Below are positions 26,287-36,548 of a DNA stretch of 64,000 nt, piece after piece. This DNA comes from a bacterium BRH_c32. GTDB taxonomy: Bacteria; Bacteroidota; Ignavibacteria; Ignavibacteriales; Melioribacteraceae. A program made the position numbers and the translations under genes. The notes under the pieces were generated by a model, which ran no database searches, was not told the DNA's origin, and saw only the letters and a program-made list of their open reading frames with translations. The stretch spans positions 1 to 64,000 of the forward strand of contig LOEU01000001.1 in assembly GCA_001516025.1 (NCBI GenBank). Direction: 5' to 3'. Position 1 is the first letter of the stretch. Each line of letters starts with the position of its first letter.

Positions 26287-27741
26287 TTAATGTGAAAAGA
26301 TATTCTTTATCTGTTCGATATTCTTTTTATTGACGAGCACTAGCACCGTGTCGCCTGTTTCTAATACTGTCTCCCCTATCGGGATGATGCTCGCTTCATC
26401 CCGCCAGATAAGTATAATCCTGCTATCATGCGGAAAATCAAGTTCCACTATCTGTCTCCCTTTCATATCTGAGTTATATGGTATTATAAATTCCAATAGA
26501 TCCGTATCAAGGCTCGTAGTTGCATTAAATTCTATCGGAAGCTCCGGCTTCTTTTTTTCTTCCTGACTTAATTTCAATAATTTAGCCACCGGATTAATCG
26601 TCCATCCTTGCAAGACAGTGGAAAGGACAACAATAAAAAAAACTACATCAAAAATAATATCTGCTTTTTGTATCCCGGCAAGAAGTGGAAATGTTGCTAA
26701 AATAATCGGTACCGCTGCCCTTAATCCGACCCACGAAATAAATATTTTCTCCTTCCAATTATATTTGAATGGAATGAGAGCTATAAAAACACTAATCGGA
26801 CGGGCAACAAACATTAATGCCGCTCCAATTATCAATCCAATACTCATTACTTCAATTAAGCTCGATGGATAAACTAATAACCCGAGAGTTAAAAACATCG
26901 CTATCTGTCCGAGGACAGCCAATCCATCAAAAAATCTGATAGAACTTTTTTTGTGAATGAAAGTAGAGTTACCAATTACTATTCCGCCGATATATAAAGC
27001 TAAAAATCCGCTTCCTCCAATTAATGTAGTAAGAGAATAGAGAGTTATACATACGGCTATCGAAAAAACAGGATAGATCCCTTCATATGCAAATTTGAGT
27101 CGATTGACTGAATAGATCATTGCCTTACCTATAATCAATCCGGTTGCCGCCCCAATACTCATTTGCATAAAGAACATGCCTATTATCGATAAGTACGATT
27201 TTTCCGGCATCAAGATTAATTCTAATGTGCTTATCGTTAGGAAAATCGCCATTGGATCATTACTTCCTGATTCCAATTCGAGGAGTGGCTTAATGTTGCC
27301 TTTCAAACCGATCCGCCGCTGTCTTAATATTGAAAATACTGCCGATGCATCAGTAGATGAAATTATTGCTCCAATCAAAAAACTCCATAGGAACGAAACG
27401 TCTAAGATAAAATGAATAATAACGCCAACAATTAATGCGGTTAGAAATACTCCTAAGGTAGCAAGTGTTAATGAAGGGAGAATAGCTTTTTTGCCTGTTG
27501 ACCAATTAGTTTCTAATCCGCCTGAGAACAAAATAAATACGAGAGCTATAGTTCCAATCGATTGAGCGAGTGCGGGATCATCAAAATAAATATTTCCGAT
27601 ACCTTCCGAACCCGCCAACATCCCAACCCCAAGGAAGAGCAATAGAGTGGGAACTCCGATATTATCTAATATTTTAGCAAGTATTATACTTGTTAATAAT
27701 AGTATTCCGATTATCAGCAACAGATAGTCTAAAGAGAGCAT
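26287..27741 (-). CDS. Potassium/proton antiporter (CPA1, NhaP2/CvrA type)
   Basis: The 484-residue protein has about 12 membrane helices (1-400) of the Na+/H+ exchanger fold, with STDASAVFSILR near residue 129 and the ELESGSNDPMAIFL motif near 153-166 holding the ion-binding Asp. A cytoplasmic TrkA-C (RCK C-terminal) domain covers about 405-484. This arrangement is that of K+/H+ antiporters that export cations in exchange for protons. It ends 7 bp after the pseudogene stop, convergently. Confidence 0.87.
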   Translation of the reverse strand: MLSLDYLLLIIGILLLTSIILAKILDNIGVPTLLLFLGVGMLAGSEGIGNIYFDDPALAQSIGTIALVFILFSGGLETNWSTGKKAILPSLTLATLGVFLTALIVGVIIHFILDVSFLWSFLIGAIISSTDASAVFSILRQRRIGLKGNIKPLLELESGSNDPMAIFLTISTLELILMPEKSYLSIIGMFFMQMSIGAATGLIIGKAMIYSVNRLKFAYEGIYPVFSIAVCITLYSLTTLIGGSGFLALYIGGIVIGNSTFIHKKSSIRFFDGLAVLGQIAMFLTLGLLVYPSSLIEVMSIGLIIGAALMFVARPISVFIALIPFKYNWKEKIFISWVGLRAAVPIILATFPLLAGIQKADIIFDVVFFIVVLSTVLQGWTINPVAKLLKLSQEEKKKPELPIEFNATTSLDTDLLEFIIPYNSDMKGRQIVELDFPHDSRIILIWRDEASIIPIGETVLETGDTVLVLVNKKNIEQIKNIFSH

Positions 27742-27801
27742 TTAGTATTCTTGATTAAAGTTATAGAAATATACAAAATCCGCCTTTCATATAAAATTAA
27801 A

Positions 27802-29286
27802 CTATATCCTTAATTTCTTCATCTTGCTTTGGAGTGTAGTCGGTTTCATTTTAAGCAAAGCTGCCGCTCCATCACTTCCATATATTTTTCGGTCAGTCAA
27901 TTCCAATGCTTTTAGTATTATTTTTTTCGTTTCTTCTTCAAATGAATTTATTGAGTCCACTCCGGTATTTATTAGTTTTCGATTATCATTCTTTTCAAAT
28001 ACCAAATGAATTGGTTTTATAAATCCATCCTTGGCAAGTATTGCACCTCTTTCAAGTGTATTCTGAAGTTCTCTAACGTTTCCGCTCCAATTATTCCCTT
28101 CTAATACTTTTATCGCTTCATCAGATAAGAACAATCTTTTATTGAATTTATTTGAAAGCTTCGCTAAAAAATAATTTGATAATAAAAAAATATCTTCCTT
28201 TCTTTCTCTTAACGGTGGGAGAGTAATCGGGAATACATTCAAGCGATAAAATAAATCTTCTCTGAATTTTTTCTCTTTAACTTTTTCTTCTAGATTAATA
28301 TTTGTAGCCGCAATAATTCTCACCTCTGCATGATAAGTTTTTTCGCTTCCGAGCCTCTCGAATGTTCCCTCCTGAATTGCTCTTAATAGTTTTGGTTGAA
28401 TCTCATAAGGGAGGTCTCCCACTTCATCCAATAAAAGAGTGCCTCCATCGGCAAGTTCAAATCTCCCTCTTCTTGAAGTTGCCGCTCCCGTAAACGCTCC
28501 CTTCTCATGTCCAAAGAGTTCGCTTTCGGCTAAGTTATAATTAAGAGCAGAACAGTTTAATGCAATAAATGGTTTTTTTGATAAATTGGAAAGTGTATGA
28601 ATCGCTTTAGCCGCCTGTTCTTTTCCTGTGCCCGTTTCACCTAAAATGAGTACGTGTGAATTTGTAGGTGCAACTAATTTAATTTTATCTATCACCTGCA
28701 TCCATGGATAGGATTTGCCTACTAATCCATCAATTGTGTTTCCGATATCAGTGAGCAAAGAAGTGCGCTCATAAAGGAGAGTTTCTTTTTCATTTGCTAA
28801 ATTTTCGTTTTCGATAGTCTGCAGTAATGCTAAGGAAATCAGTTTAGAAAGTGTCTGAGCAATACTTACTCGCTGAGGAGAAAAGATATCGCATTGTCTA
28901 TGGTCTAAAGTCATTAATCCGAGAATTTTATTATTAATTTTTAATGGAGCCAACATGCATGAATGCCCCATGGGCAGATCAAGAACTTCTTCATAAGTAT
29001 CATGATGATTTTCATCTGCCGTTTCCTCCACTAATTTCACTTCACCGAGACGCAGCACTTCTTGGAGATCGGGACGATTTGCTAATCCAATTTGATATTT
29101 TTCAATTTCCCTATTCACGAGCGGACCCTTAGCATATCGCACTTTAAGCCGATTATCTGCTTCCCTGCTTAATATTACGGCAAGTTCATAAGGGATAATT
29201 TCGTTGATTGCCTCAAGAACAATATCCATTGTTCTTTTAGGTGTTAATCTAAAATTCGTTTCATCAAAAGAACGATTATTTTCCAT
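27802..29286 (-). CDS. GAF-domain sigma-54 dependent transcriptional activator
   Basis: From the ATG used here the protein has 494 residues. It carries a GAF sensor domain (about 15-160), an AAA+ domain (about 185-420) with Walker A GETGTGKE, an intact GAFTGA loop and the [10 protein letters not shown] Walker B, and a Fis-type HTH at the C terminus. The layout is that of FhlA/NorR-like one-component activators. A longer frame to 29400 would translate the divergent promoter region, so it was rejected. The GAF ligand is unknown. It is divergent from dps, with inverted repeats between them. Confidence 0.85.
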   Translation of the reverse strand: MENNRSFDETNFRLTPKRTMDIVLEAINEIIPYELAVILSREADNRLKVRYAKGPLVNREIEKYQIGLANRPDLQEVLRLGEVKLVEETADENHHDTYEEVLDLPMGHSCMLAPLKINNKILGLMTLDHRQCDIFSPQRVSIAQTLSKLISLALLQTIENENLANEKETLLYERTSLLTDIGNTIDGLVGKSYPWMQVIDKIKLVAPTNSHVLILGETGTGKEQAAKAIHTLSNLSKKPFIALNCSALNYNLAESELFGHEKGAFTGAATSRRGRFELADGGTLLLDEVGDLPYEIQPKLLRAIQEGTFERLGSEKTYHAEVRIIAATNINLEEKVKEKKFREDLFYRLNVFPITLPPLRERKEDIFLLSNYFLAKLSNKFNKRLFLSDEAIKVLEGNNWSGNVRELQNTLERGAILAKDGFIKPIHLVFEKNDNRKLINTGVDSINSFEEETKKIILKALELTDRKIYGSDGAAALLKMKPTTLQSKMKKLRI

Positions 29287-29311
29287 AATTTCCACCGATA
29301 TTAAGTTTATA

Positions 29312-29404
29312 ACGATATTTAGGTGTAATATATAACGAAATATCGTAATTATATCAAGACCTTTTTGTTTATCATCACCTAAGTTGTTGTAATGTAACAA
29401 CTTA
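29312..29404. promoter_or_regulatory. Two inverted repeats between the sigma-54 activator and dps
   Basis: The first repeat has perfect 9-bp arms ACGATATTT/AAATATCGT (29312-29320 with 29338-29346). The second has perfect 9-bp arms TAAGTTGTT/AACAACTTA around a 7-nt spacer (29380-29388 with 29396-29404). They are the best candidate activator or repressor sites in this 186-bp divergent spacer. Confidence 0.6.
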
Positions 29405-29419
29405 GCTAGTATTATTATT

Positions 29420-29436
29420 CTGGTACACTCTTTGTA
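29420..29436 (+). promoter_or_regulatory. Sigma-54-like promoter upstream of dps
   Basis: The sequence TGGTACACTCTTTGTAT has the GG-N10-GT spacing of a -24/-12 element (consensus TGGCAC-N5-TTGC), with C replaced by T at the -12 GC. Transcription would start near 29447, about 26 nt before the dps ATG. The nearby inverted repeats would be upstream activating sites. Confidence 0.45.
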
Positions 29437-29472
29437 TATCTATTAGTAAACATAATTAAAAGGAGAGTCAAT

Positions 29473-29943
29473 ATGAAAACTCAATTAAAATCAGAAGTAA
29501 AAAACGAAATCGCTGAATTATTAAAACCAATTTTAGCAGATGAGCAGGTTTTATACGTAAAAGTTAGAAATTACCATTGGAACATTACAGGCAGCCAATT
29601 CTTTGCACTTCACGTAAAATACGAGGAATTATATACCGAATTAGCTTTGGATGTAGATGAAATTGCAGAGAAAATCCGTGCGCTGGGTGTTTTCGCACCC
29701 GGCTCAATGAGCGAATTTCTTAAACTTTCAGGGATAACAGAAGAAAAAGAAAATAACTATCCCGATCAATATCAGATGACCGAAAACATTGCAAAAGATT
29801 ATGAATTTTTGACCATTCGAATTAAAGATGCGGGTTCTAAAGTGCAGGAACTTGGCGATGAAGTTACTGCCGGACAGCTTTACTCTTTAGCTGAAAAATA
29901 TGATAAACATGTATGGATGCTTAAATCTATGGTACAGAAATAA
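29473..29943 (+). CDS. dps: Dps ferritin-like DNA protection protein
   Basis: The 156-residue protein has the Dps four-helix fold with the ferroxidase signature NYHWNITGSQFFALHVKYEELY (His and Asp/Glu ligands) and DVDEIAEKIRALG. Dps dodecamers oxidise and store iron using hydrogen peroxide and shield DNA in starvation. AAGGAG precedes the ATG. The N terminus is Lys-rich (KTQLKSEVK), which may aid DNA contact. It is a single gene with a terminator shared with the converging HTCS gene. Confidence 0.93.
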   Translation: MKTQLKSEVKNEIAELLKPILADEQVLYVKVRNYHWNITGSQFFALHVKYEELYTELALDVDEIAEKIRALGVFAPGSMSEFLKLSGITEEKENNYPDQYQMTENIAKDYEFLTIRIKDAGSKVQELGDEVTAGQLYSLAEKYDKHVWMLKSMVQK

Positions 29944-29973
29944 CAAAAAAAGTTAATAGATTTTCGGAATTAT

Positions 29974-30007
29974 AAAAACCGCCATCATATTAAATGTGGC
30001 GGTTTTT
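29974..30007. terminator. Bidirectional terminator between dps and the HTCS gene
   Basis: Perfect 11-bp arms (29974-29984 with 29997-30007) form a stem with an A-run on one side and a T-run on the other, so it serves both converging transcripts. The last bases overlap the 3' end of the HTCS coding sequence. Confidence 0.88.
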
Positions 30008-33000
30008 ATTTAATAAACTCAGAGGGATTTTTACCGAATTGTTCGGTAAAACATTTAGAGAAATAAGAAATACTATTAAACCCGGTCTCAAAAGCAGTTT
30101 CCGAAACGTTTTTCCCATCCTCGGTAATTAATTTTAATGCTTTCTGCAATCTGAAATGGCGAACGAACTCATTCGGCGATTTATTTAATAGGGCGCTCAT
30201 CTTTCTTCTTAAGGTTGATGAACTATATCCTAAATCATCTCCCAATTTTACGACATCATATTCCGGATCGGAATATTTTTTTTCTAACATCTCTACAATT
30301 CTTGTTATCAATTCCTTGTCAAGTTTTGTAAGCCCTTTATAATCAGGTATATGAGTAAACTCTTTATCATTTATATCGGCTAAAAGTTTTTTCTGAAGTT
30401 TTTCTCTTAATGCTATAAGGTTTTTAATTCTAGCAATAAGTTCTATCGAATTAAATGGTTTTACAAGATAATCGTCTGCTCCAATTTCTAATCCTTCTAT
30501 CTTATTTTCAATTGCTGCTTTTGCCGTTAATAGTATTACGGGGATATGACTTGTAATCGGATCAGATTTAATTTCTTTACAAAGCTGATAACCGTCCTTG
30601 ATTGGCATCATTACGTCACTAATAATAAGATCAGGAATTTTTTCCATTGCCTCTTTTATTCCCTTTTCTCCATCGACCGCCTCAAGAATATTAAATTGAA
30701 GAGATAATACTTCTATAATATATTCTTTCATATCAGCATTATCTTCTACTAACAAAACGACCGGTTTATTTTCGTAATCAATTTTATTGTCGATTACTTT
30801 AGCATCATTATCGATAGTAGAAACAAAAAATTCATTACCTGATTCCCATTCATCAATAATTTCATATTCGATATAGAATGAATCTGCAATAGGGATTGAA
30901 ACAATAAATACCGTCCCGGAGTAGGAAGATGATGTTAATTCAATTTTACCTTTATGAATTTCCACAAGTTCTTTAGTAAGAGCGAGACCTATTCCGCTAC
31001 CTTCATGTTCACGTATTTTGCTTGAGTCAACTTGATAGAATCGATTAAATATATGCTCCCTATTCTCCTCTTTTATTCCTATCCCTGTGTCAGTTACCTT
31101 GATTCTAATTTTTTCGTTGTCTGTTAATAATTCACAAGTTACTTTCCCACCTTTTGGAGTAAACTTTATCGCATTTGAAATAAGGTTATTAATAATCTTT
31201 TGAATTTTATCGGGGTCAAAACAAAAAATTAGTGATTCAATATCGGAGGTAACTTTATATTCAATCTCCCTTACCATTGCAAGTGAATCAAATGATGCAG
31301 CCACACCTTTGAAAAATGGGACAAAATCTTTTTTAACTATTGAAAGTTTCATGCTGCCTGATTCCAATTTGGATAAGTCTAATAACTGATTAATCAATTG
31401 GAGCAGTCGCTTAGAATTTCTTTGAATCATCTCTAAAGTTTGTTTGGTTCTATAATCAGAGGTTCTTAAAATCAATTTTTCCACCGGCTCCAATATTAAG
31501 GTTAGCGGAGTTCTAAACTCATGCGATATATTTGCAAAGAAATTAGATTTAATTCTGTCGGTTTCTTTTAATTTATCTGCTTCGAGCTTCTGAATTCTTA
31601 AATCGTTTTTTAGTCTGATTTTATTTAATTCAAATCGGCGTGCCAATAAATATAGAGCAATGAATATAACACCATAAATCATATAAGACCACCAAGTTCG
31701 ATACCATGGCGGATTAATTATTAATGCTAATTTAAGTGGTTTTTTATTCCACTCACCATTACTAAATCCTATCACTTGAAAGGTATATTCGCCCGGATCA
31801 AGATTAGTATATGTAACCTCGTTCTTATTTCCCGCATCGATCCATTCTTTATCAAACCCCTCCATTTTATATTTATATCTGTTTTCGGAAGAATTCTTGA
31901 AATTAAGCATTGAATAGACAATCGTAAAAACATTCTGTTCGTAATCGAACTCTATTTTATTGGAATAGGTATATAGTTTTCCGCTCTCATTTCTCTTATT
32001 AAAAATTTTTATTTCGCTTAATCGGACTTCAGAAAGATTTTGATCGATCATAATTTCATAGGGATTAAAAAAGATAATTCCATTATTGCTCCCTATAAAT
32101 ATTTCTCTCTTATCCGAAATGGTAGAAGAATTTCTGAAATAATTATTACTTGGCAGCCCATCATTTTTAGTGAAATTAATAAATCGTTTATTTTTTTTAT
32201 CAAATAAGGTTAGACCTTTTTCAGTGCCTAACCATAACTTTCCATTATCCAAACAGATAATTGAATTTATTTTATTTGAAGGAAGCCCATCATCAATTGT
32301 ATATTTTGCGAATTTTTCCGTATTTGGATTAAAGTATTTTAATCCTTCTATAAGAGAACCAAGCCAAATAATTCCATCATTATCCTCTCCAATAGTCCAA
32401 TATTGATTACTAATCGGGAACTTTTCGTTATAATCTTTATAATATTTCCACTGAGTTGAATTTTTATCAAAACTAAATAATCCCCACCATGTAAGAACCC
32501 ATAATTTATCTTTACCGTAAGGCAGGATACCGGTTATCGATGGATATGGAATTACAAAATCGTAAGGAGGATCCACTTTGTAATGCTCTTCGATACCCGA
32601 GTCGTTATTATATTTAATTAAAATATCTCCTATGCCATACCAAAGAATTTCTTCTTCGTCTTCAATTATTGAATAAACAGCGGTATTTTGAATGTTTTTA
32701 AACTTATTTTCTATTTTTTTGAAACTGTTGTTTCTTGGATCGAATCTTATAATCCCGTCTCCGGAACCAAGCCATAAATCCCCTTTGCTACCATGGAATA
32801 TTTTATTAATATGATTCGAAGCATTATTTAATTTATCTTTTCCCGTAAAACGGAAGTTGCTTAAAGAAGAATTTGATTTAGTGAATAAATAGAGTCCTTT
32901 ACCATTCGTCCCCATCCATATATTTCCGTTTGATTGGGTAAGTATAGATGAAATTGAGCCAAGTGTATTAAAATTCTTATCGCTTGTTTTTGAAAAAAGT

Positions 33001-34508
33001 GAATGAAAATCAGGATTATTTTTTCTTACTATTTTTATCCCTTCGTGAGCTGTCGGAATCCAAAGTGCACCTTCTTTATCTTTCAATAAACTTAATAAAG
33101 CATTCAATTCAAAATCAGAATCGTTCCCCTTCCCAAAACTTAATGACGATAATTCTTTTGTCTTAGTATCTAAGCTAAAAATTCCATTCTTAGCCGAAAA
33201 AAGCCATAACTTTCCCTTTTCAAATTCAATAGCAGTTTGCCATTTATAAGGCAGTTTTGTATTTAGCTTAGCAGGTTTTATTTGAAGTGTATTCTCATCA
33301 ATTATAATAATTGCACCATTATACGTGAGTGCAATTATCTCTTTTTCTAATCTGTTTTCCCAAAGAAATTCTATTGAATTATTGTTCTTAAATTCCGAGC
33401 TTAATTCGGAAGGAATAATATTATCGAATTTATCCGATTTTTTATCGAATCTGCTAATTCCATTGGAAGTGGCAAACCATAAATAACCATCTGAAAATTC
33501 AAATATTCTGTTTACTTCAGAGGAAGCAAGTCCATTACGAACTATTTTATTATCTATTTGTCCTTGGATATTTCCTTCTTCGGAGATTGGAAAATCGAGT
33601 ACTTGTATTCCCCAGAAATCAGGATAATCCGGTGGCGATAAATTCCATGAATCAAATGAATGGTCTTCATCTGCTATATAATTTAATTTGTACTGTCCCG
33701 GTTCTAATTCTATTATATCGTAACAAATCCTATTTTTATCGCTGCCTCCTGCAATTTTACTTTTTAACGATTCCATTTTCCAGATAATTTTACCGGCAGA
33801 ATTTGTAATAGCGCCATAATCAAAAAGTTCTCCGTTTGCTATTTCTCCTTCTGAAACAACTAGTACTTTTTTCTTCTCTTTGATGATGAAAGATTTTGAA
33901 ATTTTCGCTTTGTCTTTTACTCTTATTGCCTCAGATATTATCTTATTTTGCTCTCTTAGAGAAAGAATTGTATTAATTAATTCGGGATTATATGTAGATC
34001 CGCCGGCAAAGTAATTTCTGAAATTATCTTTCTCGTAATTATAACTAGAAAGTGCGAATGGAGAAGCAATCCATAAATCATTATTCTTATCTATAAAAAT
34101 ATCATCAACAACAATATGCGGGAAACTCTTTTCATCATTAAAAATTATATTATATCGCTTGAAAATTCCGGTGGATGGGTCTAATTTATTTAGTCCCCCT
34201 CCCACAGTACCAATCCAGATATAACCTTGTGAATCTTCAATAATTTTAATTACATAATTGTTTGATAGAGAATTGGGGTCTGATGATTTTTCCCTATAAT
34301 TAATAAAATTAATCCCATCATATCTTTGCAGTCCCGAATTGCTACCAATCCAGATAAATCCGCGGCTATCCTGATATACACAATTAACAGTATTATTAAT
34401 TAAACCATCTTCTGTGGTAATTTGGTTTATTTTATAATTGCTCTGCGAAAAGACGATTCCAGAAAGCAAAAAGATCAACGATATGGATACTATTATAGAT
34501 CGTAACAT
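30006..34508 (-). CDS. Hybrid two-component sensor/regulator (HTCS) with AraC output
   Basis: The 1500-residue one-protein signalling system has a signal peptide (1-21), a periplasmic two-propeller region of regulator-propeller repeats (about 28-780), a Y_Y_Y domain (about 790-860) and a membrane helix (near 945). A HisKA domain with FFANISHEFRTPL, an HATPase domain (NLISNAIKFTP, DTGIGI, GSGIGLAL), a receiver with LIISDVMMPIKDGYQL and an AraC-type HTH end follow. In Bacteroidota such proteins sense glycan fragments and activate polysaccharide loci. No such locus is adjacent. An extra domain of about 150 residues (about 172-325) interrupts the first propeller. Confidence 0.9.
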   Translation of the reverse strand: MLRSIIVSISLIFLLSGIVFSQSNYKINQITTEDGLINNTVNCVYQDSRGFIWIGSNSGLQRYDGINFINYREKSSDPNSLSNNYVIKIIEDSQGYIWIGTVGGGLNKLDPSTGIFKRYNIIFNDEKSFPHIVVDDIFIDKNNDLWIASPFALSSYNYEKDNFRNYFAGGSTYNPELINTILSLREQNKIISEAIRVKDKAKISKSFIIKEKKKVLVVSEGEIANGELFDYGAITNSAGKIIWKMESLKSKIAGGSDKNRICYDIIELEPGQYKLNYIADEDHSFDSWNLSPPDYPDFWGIQVLDFPISEEGNIQGQIDNKIVRNGLASSEVNRIFEFSDGYLWFATSNGISRFDKKSDKFDNIIPSELSSEFKNNNSIEFLWENRLEKEIIALTYNGAIIIIDENTLQIKPAKLNTKLPYKWQTAIEFEKGKLWLFSAKNGIFSLDTKTKELSSLSFGKGNDSDFELNALLSLLKDKEGALWIPTAHEGIKIVRKNNPDFHSLFSKTSDKNFNTLGSISSILTQSNGNIWMGTNGKGLYLFTKSNSSLSNFRFTGKDKLNNASNHINKIFHGSKGDLWLGSGDGIIRFDPRNNSFKKIENKFKNIQNTAVYSIIEDEEEILWYGIGDILIKYNNDSGIEEHYKVDPPYDFVIPYPSITGILPYGKDKLWVLTWWGLFSFDKNSTQWKYYKDYNEKFPISNQYWTIGEDNDGIIWLGSLIEGLKYFNPNTEKFAKYTIDDGLPSNKINSIICLDNGKLWLGTEKGLTLFDKKNKRFINFTKNDGLPSNNYFRNSSTISDKREIFIGSNNGIIFFNPYEIMIDQNLSEVRLSEIKIFNKRNESGKLYTYSNKIEFDYEQNVFTIVYSMLNFKNSSENRYKYKMEGFDKEWIDAGNKNEVTYTNLDPGEYTFQVIGFSNGEWNKKPLKLALIINPPWYRTWWSYMIYGVIFIALYLLARRFELNKIRLKNDLRIQKLEADKLKETDRIKSNFFANISHEFRTPLTLILEPVEKLILRTSDYRTKQTLEMIQRNSKRLLQLINQLLDLSKLESGSMKLSIVKKDFVPFFKGVAASFDSLAMVREIEYKVTSDIESLIFCFDPDKIQKIINNLISNAIKFTPKGGKVTCELLTDNEKIRIKVTDTGIGIKEENREHIFNRFYQVDSSKIREHEGSGIGLALTKELVEIHKGKIELTSSSYSGTVFIVSIPIADSFYIEYEIIDEWESGNEFFVSTIDNDAKVIDNKIDYENKPVVLLVEDNADMKEYIIEVLSLQFNILEAVDGEKGIKEAMEKIPDLIISDVMMPIKDGYQLCKEIKSDPITSHIPVILLTAKAAIENKIEGLEIGADDYLVKPFNSIELIARIKNLIALREKLQKKLLADINDKEFTHIPDYKGLTKLDKELITRIVEMLEKKYSDPEYDVVKLGDDLGYSSSTLRRKMSALLNKSPNEFVRHFRLQKALKLITEDGKNVSETAFETGFNSISYFSKCFTEQFGKNPSEFIK

Positions 34509-34673
34509 AATTTCCGGTATTGAGACTCACCAAATTAATAAAGATTATTATTTATTACTATTTTCTATTAATTTAATTATAAATTGATTATATCTATGAC
34601 CTACTTATTTTTTTTTAGCAGAATAATTTTATTATACTTAGATTGATTGTCTTATTAAAATAAAAGGAGCAAT

Positions 34674-35720
34674 ATGATACCAACAAAAGGATATGCAGCT
34701 AAATCTGCAACAACACCATTAGAACCTTGGACTTTTGAGCGAAGAGAAGTAGGACCAAAGGATATACATATAAAAATACTTTATTGCGGTGTCTGCCATT
34801 CAGATATCCATTTCGCACGCAGCGAATGGTTCCCAACTAATTATCCGTTAGTACCGGGTCATGAAATTGTAGGTAAAGTATTAGAAGTTGGCAATGACGT
34901 TACAAAATATGCTGTTGGCGATACAGTCGGAGTCGGTTGTCTCGTTGATTCGTGCCATACATGTCCAAGCTGCGAGGGCGGACAAGAACAATTTTGCGCC
35001 GAAGGTATGATTGGAACTTATGGCTCCCAAGAAAGAGGCAAAGAGACTTTCACTCAAGGTGGTTATTCAGATCAAATCGTAGTTGATGAACATTTTGTTT
35101 TACGCATCCCCGAGAATCTTCCTTTAGATAAAGTTGCTCCGCTTTTATGTGCCGGAATTACAACATATTCACCTATTATGAAATGGAGAATTGGAGAAGG
35201 GGATAAAGTGGCGGTTCTAGGTCTCGGCGGTTTAGGCCATATGGCTGTAAAGATTGCTTCTTCTCTCGGTGCCGAAGTAACAATGCTAAGTACATCACCT
35301 GAAAAAGAGAAGGATGCTAAAAAATTAGGTGCAGCAAATTTTGTTCTTACTACGGACGAAGAACAATTTAAAAAATTTACAGGTTATTTTAATTTTATTA
35401 TTAACACTGTTTCTGCACAGCATGATTACAATAAATATATGCAGCTTCTTGGTGTAAATGGTGTTATGGTTTGTCTTGGAGTTCCTCCCGTTCCAACACC
35501 CGTTCATGCAATGAGTCTTGTAATGGGTAATAAAACCATACAAGGTTCATTAATTGGCGGGTTAGAAGAAACTCAAGAGATGCTCGATTATTGCGGTCTT
35601 AATAATATCACTGCCGATGTAGAAATTATTCCAATCGATAAAATAAACGAGGCATTTGATAAAACCATTGCAGGAGATGTTCATTATCGTTTTGTAATTG
35701 ATATGGCAACTTTGAAATAA
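34674..35720 (+). CDS. Zinc-dependent alcohol dehydrogenase (YahK/CAD type)
   Basis: The 348-residue medium-chain dehydrogenase keeps the catalytic zinc ligands in CGVCHSD (Cys41) and GHE (His63), and the structural zinc cysteines C94, C97, C100 and C108. A GLGGLGHMAVK nucleotide-binding loop lies near 180. The pattern matches the cinnamyl-alcohol/YahK subgroup, normally NADPH-dependent aldehyde reductases of broad range. AGGAG lies upstream of the ATG. It has its own promoter region, divergent from the HTCS gene. Confidence 0.88.
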   Translation: MIPTKGYAAKSATTPLEPWTFERREVGPKDIHIKILYCGVCHSDIHFARSEWFPTNYPLVPGHEIVGKVLEVGNDVTKYAVGDTVGVGCLVDSCHTCPSCEGGQEQFCAEGMIGTYGSQERGKETFTQGGYSDQIVVDEHFVLRIPENLPLDKVAPLLCAGITTYSPIMKWRIGEGDKVAVLGLGGLGHMAVKIASSLGAEVTMLSTSPEKEKDAKKLGAANFVLTTDEEQFKKFTGYFNFIINTVSAQHDYNKYMQLLGVNGVMVCLGVPPVPTPVHAMSLVMGNKTIQGSLIGGLEETQEMLDYCGLNNITADVEIIPIDKINEAFDKTIAGDVHYRFVIDMATLK

Positions 35721-35732
35721 TTAATTATAGAG

Positions 35733-36548
35733 ATGAATGAAATGAGTAAAAATTATTTTTTATTTTCTTTCGTGGTTTTATTATTAGCTTCTTTTGCAGC
35801 CTGCGGGCAAAACCGAGAAGCAAAGATCGATTATCATACTAAAACTTTCAAAAATCTATACGAAGCTGATAGTATGCGTTCAGTGGATTTTAATATTGAA
35901 ATATTAGTTTTAGATAATGTTCCTGCTCCTGCGGCAAAAGATTCGATTAATAAATATCTAAATCAAATTTATAATGCCCCAATCACAGGCGAATATACAG
36001 TAAATAGCGTAGAAGAATTATATGATTCTACCTTAAGTGATTTCAAACGAGAACTCCCCGGCTCAATTGAAATGGGTTATCCGTTTAATGTAGCTCTTGA
36101 TAGAAAAATTAATGTGGTCTTAAATGAGAATAATCTTTTTACATTTTCCGTAATTCAATATCAATATACCGGCGGTGCTCACGGTATGACTTATCTTATT
36201 AATTATAATTTCGATGCAACATCAGGTAAGCAAATTACTTTGGACCAATTATTTAATTCGGGCTACAAAGAATCCTTGAGGCAGCGTGCAGAGAAATTTT
36301 TTAGATCGAAAAATAATTTAGAACTAAATGACAATTTGGACGATGCAGGATTCTGGTTTGAGAATAATAGATTCGCATTAAACGACAATTTTCTAATCGA
36401 AAAAGATTCATTTTCATTCATATATAATCAATATGAAATTGCTCCTTATGCATTCGGCCAATTTGAAATCAAGATTCCTTATAGTGATATAAAAAATATT
36501 ATCAATAAAGATGGAGCTCTGAAATTCGTCTTTGAAAAACAAAAATAA
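35733..36548 (+). CDS. Lipoprotein with DUF4163/DUF3298 domains (RsiV-like)
   Basis: The 271-residue protein has a lipoprotein signal with lipobox SFAAC (Cys about 24). A DUF4163-like region is followed by DUF3298, marked by QYQYTGGAHGMTYLINYNFD near 139-158 and the late EIAPYAFGQFEIKIPY. RsiV and related proteins bind lysozyme, but no sigma factor is adjacent, so the job here is unknown. It follows the dehydrogenase by 12 bp and overlaps the next gene by 17 nt. Confidence 0.75.
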   Translation: MNEMSKNYFLFSFVVLLLASFAACGQNREAKIDYHTKTFKNLYEADSMRSVDFNIEILVLDNVPAPAAKDSINKYLNQIYNAPITGEYTVNSVEELYDSTLSDFKRELPGSIEMGYPFNVALDRKINVVLNENNLFTFSVIQYQYTGGAHGMTYLINYNFDATSGKQITLDQLFNSGYKESLRQRAEKFFRSKNNLELNDNLDDAGFWFENNRFALNDNFLIEKDSFSFIYNQYEIAPYAFGQFEIKIPYSDIKNIINKDGALKFVFEKQK

